A model generated the notes under the pieces. The model ran no database searches and was not told where the DNA came from. It saw nothing but the letters and a program-made list of their open reading frames with translations. Positions 21,921 through 23,914 of a DNA stretch of 23,914 nucleotides are shown piece after piece. The translations under genes and the position numbers were made by a program. The first letter of the stretch is position 1. Each line of letters opens with the position of its first letter. Origin of the DNA: DATDOY01 sp035293045 (GTDB taxonomy: Bacteria; Actinomycetota; Acidimicrobiia; IMCC26256; JACPCJ01); the NCBI GenBank assembly GCA_035293045.1, contig DATDOY010000109.1, positions 1 through 23,914 on the forward strand, given 5' to 3'.

Positions 21921-23024
21921 GTGCGGCTCCCCGTGATGCCCCCGACCTCTCCGATGCTCGCCAAGCTGGCCCGCGAATTGCCCCCGGCGCGTGAAGGGAC
22001 GATCTACGAGCCCAAGTGGGACGGCTTCCGCGCGATCGTCTACCGCGACGGCGAGGAGATCGAGATCGAGAGCCGGGGCGAGAAGTCGTTCACGCGCTAC
22101 TTCCCCGAGCTCGTGCCCGTCCTGCTCTCTGCCCTACCAGCCCGCATCGTCGTCGATGGCGAGATCGTCGTGGCCGGGCCGCACGGCCTCGACTTCCACC
22201 TGCTCCAACAACGCATCCACCCGGCCGCGTCGCGGGTGAAGATGCTGTCCGAGCAGACCCCAGCCTCGTTTGTCGCCTTCGACCTGCTCGCCCTCGGCGA
22301 CGACGATCTTCGCCGCGCGCCCTTCTCGGAGCGCCGCGGCCTCCTCGAGAAGACGCTCCGGAAGGCCAAAGCCCCGGTGCACGTGACCCCGGCGACGCCC
22401 GATCGAGCGGTCGCCGAGGGGTGGCTCGACCGCTTCGTCGGATCGGGGCTCGACGGCGTGATGGTGAAGGACCCCGCGCTTGCGTACCACGAGGGCAAGC
22501 GGGTGATGGTCAAGGTGAAGCACGAGCGCACCGTCGAGTGCGTTGTCGCCGGGTATCGCGTGCACAAGGACGGCAAGGGCGCGGGATCCCTGCTCCTCGG
22601 CTTGTTCGACAAGCGCGGGGAGCTCCACCACGTGGGCGTGTGCAGCGCCTTCGCCGCCGCCCAGCGCGTCGAGATCCTCGATCACGTGCGACCCCACGAA
22701 CTCGGCGCCGACGAGATGGCCGAGCACCCGTGGGCGGCATGGGGCGATGAAGCGGCGCATCAAACGCTCCTCATGCCCGGCACGCCGTCACGGTGGTCCG
22801 GCGCGCGGGCCGCCGAGAAGGGCGTCGACCAGGCCCAAGCAGCCGACTGGGTCGCCCTTCGCTGTGACCTCGTCGCCGAGGTGCGCTTCGAACACCTCCA
22901 GGGCGCTCGTTTCCGCCACCCCGCGCGCTTCAGCCGCTGGCGACCCGACCGCACCCCCGAGTCGTGCACCTACGGCCAACTGGTTGCGCCGACCCCCGTC
23001 GAACTCGCCACCCTGTTGGGTTGA
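21921..23024 (+). CDS. ligC: ATP-dependent DNA ligase, LigC type
   Basis: The product is 367 aa, the length of stand-alone LigC-type ligases. The adenylation domain carries motif I EPKWDGFRA with the nucleotidyl-acceptor Lys32, SRGEKSFTRYFPEL (51-64), motif III VVDGEIVV (77-84), motif IV LDGVMVKD (177-184) and motif V VMVKVKHERTVECVVAGYR (195-213). The OB-fold domain follows (GSLLLGLFDKRGELHHVGVCSAF, VRFEHLQGARFRHPARFSRWR). It seals nicks using ATP; in mycobacteria LigC is a backup enzyme for end joining and excision repair, while NAD-dependent LigA does replication. No Ku or primase gene is visible nearby. GTG 21921 gives MRLPVMPPTSPMLAKLA, the normal N-terminus; a CAGGAT six bases upstream may be a weak leaderless -10. 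Longer forms add an atypical leader. Confidence 0.92.
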   Translation: MRLPVMPPTSPMLAKLARELPPAREGTIYEPKWDGFRAIVYRDGEEIEIESRGEKSFTRYFPELVPVLLSALPARIVVDGEIVVAGPHGLDFHLLQQRIHPAASRVKMLSEQTPASFVAFDLLALGDDDLRRAPFSERRGLLEKTLRKAKAPVHVTPATPDRAVAEGWLDRFVGSGLDGVMVKDPALAYHEGKRVMVKVKHERTVECVVAGYRVHKDGKGAGSLLLGLFDKRGELHHVGVCSAFAAAQRVEILDHVRPHELGADEMAEHPWAAWGDEAAHQTLLMPGTPSRWSGARAAEKGVDQAQAADWVALRCDLVAEVRFEHLQGARFRHPARFSRWRPDRTPESCTYGQLVAPTPVELATLLG

Positions 23025-23035
23025 CCGCTCAACCC
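23018..23035. terminator. Hairpin between convergent ligC and BTAD genes
   Basis: GGGTTGA (23018-23024) and TCAACCC (23029-23035) form a perfect 7-bp stem around CCGC. The left arm contains the ligC stop codon. No T-tract follows. It probably ends transcription from both sides of the 24-bp gap. Confidence 0.6.
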
Positions 23036-23048
23036 GAGGGTGTCTTGC

Positions 23049-23914
23049 CTACCCACGAGCGGCGAAAGCCCGCCCCACCGAGCGACGAGCCAGGCGGTCA
23101 TACAGCTCGACGGTCAACGGGTGGAGGGCGTCGCGCATCTCGGCCCGAGTGACTTCGAGGGCCCGACAGAGCTCGTCGATCACCTCCTCGACGCCGGTCG
23201 GATTGCCGGACAGGTCGGCGGCCAGCATCCGGTCGCGGTGCAGCTGTTCGTTGCCGGGGCTCGCGAGGAGTCCCTGCTGGGTCGCCCACCATGCGCCCCG
23301 CGCGTCGCCGGCGGCAATGCACAGGGATGCGAGATGGTGCGCGGCGTCGGCAACCTCGGCGACCACGGCGGTGAGGAGCGCCTCGGCGTGGACCCAGAGG
23401 TACTCGCCGCCGGCGACGGTGAACGGTCGCCCTGAGACCAAGGACAACGCGGTGCGAAGATGACCCGCGGCCACCTCGGGCGTGGCGGTCGAAGCCTTGC
23501 GGACGAGCGCCGAGAACCGCTCGCTGTCGACGGCGACGGCGGGGTCGAGGCGGTAGTGCGATTCGGGTCCGGCGTGAGGCAGCAGCGGCTCGCCGGATGG
23601 ACCGGGGCCGAGCGCGCGCCGCGCCACCGTCGCCACCCCGTGCAGCGTGCGTGGGCTGGCCAACCGGTCCGGCCACAGTGCTTCGCTTAGGACGTCAGCT
23701 TCGGCGCCACGGCGGTGAAGCGCCAGATACGCGATGAGCTCGAGCGCCTTGCGTCGGTCGAACGCCGAGGCGGCGCCTCGCACGCCCACGGGACCGAGAA
23801 CGCACACCTCAACCGTTGGCTCGACCTCGGTCGACGCAAGCGACGGACTCAACAGGAGGAGGGATCGCGGTGCGCCTGGCCCGCCCGTCGTCGGAGCGAG
23901 GAGCTCGCGCATGG
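23049..23914 (-). CDS. BTAD-containing transcriptional regulator, C-terminal part (SARP or LysM-BTAD type), cut by window edge
   Basis: About 287 aa are visible and the frame is open to the right edge. A winged-helix DNA-binding part (VEVCVLGPVGVRGAASAFDRRKALELIAYLALHRRGAEADVLSEALWPDRL...LHGVATVARRALG) is followed by the bacterial transcriptional activator domain, a TPR-like bundle (DSERFSALVRKAS..., GGEYLWVHAEALLTAVVAEVADAAHHLASLCIAAGD, ASPGNEQLHRDRMLAADLSGNP). In actinobacteria such a C-terminus, starting after a Thr/Pro-type linker with VEVxVLGPV, often ends a large membrane protein with LysM repeats; in others it is the N-terminus of a SARP. The ATG at 23912 lies at the edge and is probably internal. 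It is convergent with ligC. Target genes cannot be inferred. Confidence 0.85.
   Translation of the reverse strand, partial: MRELLAPTTGGPGAPRSLLLLSPSLASTEVEPTVEVCVLGPVGVRGAASAFDRRKALELIAYLALHRRGAEADVLSEALWPDRLASPRTLHGVATVARRALGPGPSGEPLLPHAGPESHYRLDPAVAVDSERFSALVRKASTATPEVAAGHLRTALSLVSGRPFTVAGGEYLWVHAEALLTAVVAEVADAAHHLASLCIAAGDARGAWWATQQGLLASPGNEQLHRDRMLAADLSGNPTGVEEVIDELCRALEVTRAEMRDALHPLTVELYDRLARRSVGRAFAARG

Overview
This is a gene-dense, very GC-rich window with genes on both strands and mostly short intergenic gaps. Five signs point to a high-GC actinobacterium: a HelR-type RNA polymerase-recycling ATPase, a DosR/DevR-like response regulator, a PASTA-type Ser/Thr kinase, a BTAD regulator of the SARP/LysM-BTAD kind, and many leaderless-looking starts with a TAnnnT -10 box 7-9 nt before ATG/GTG. 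The tandem sigma factors with secreted tails suggest Acidimicrobiia or a relative; that placement is inference. No rRNA, tRNA, IS element or CRISPR was seen.

Layout. 1-440: 3' end of an amino-acid-type ABC ATPase gene, convergent with helR (456-2735, -). 2853-3973 (+): TauE/SafE exporter plus a small DUF1634-like membrane protein, overlapping by ATGA. 3974-5691 (-): a fumarylacetoacetate-hydrolase-family enzyme translationally coupled to an MBL-fold hydrolase, divergent from an SDR oxidoreductase (5755-6576, +). 6573-7130 (-): a two-TM protein of the family often mislabelled 'LigA'.

7350-11160: a dormancy-type two-component module. It contains a PPOX-family flavoprotein gene with a DosR-like palindrome upstream, a PAS-PAS-GAF histidine kinase, an unrecognised 211-aa protein with its own palindrome-rich leader, and a response regulator that keeps the DosR recognition-helix residues. 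The kinase has an intact phosphoacceptor His but an eroded ATP-binding domain. A pirin gene (11252-12217, -) and nagA (12317-13417, +) follow.

13414-19672 is the most unusual part. Two paralogous ECF-type sigma factors lie in tandem (-). Each has a transmembrane helix after sigma region 4 and a long low-complexity tail, predicted to be outside the membrane, ending in a Gly-run plus a paired-Cys motif. Across a 211-bp inverted-repeat-rich region lies a divergent 1130-aa protein (+) with an N-terminal TM, a large TPR domain predicted to be outside the membrane, and a multi-TM C-terminus that resembles the second half of an M50 site-2 protease (GP-A...PLDGG) but lacks HExxH. I propose these form one envelope-sensing unit.

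19691-23914: a VOC protein and a PASTA kinase (-), an ATP-dependent DNA ligase of LigC type (+), and the C-terminal part of a BTAD regulator cut by the window edge (-).
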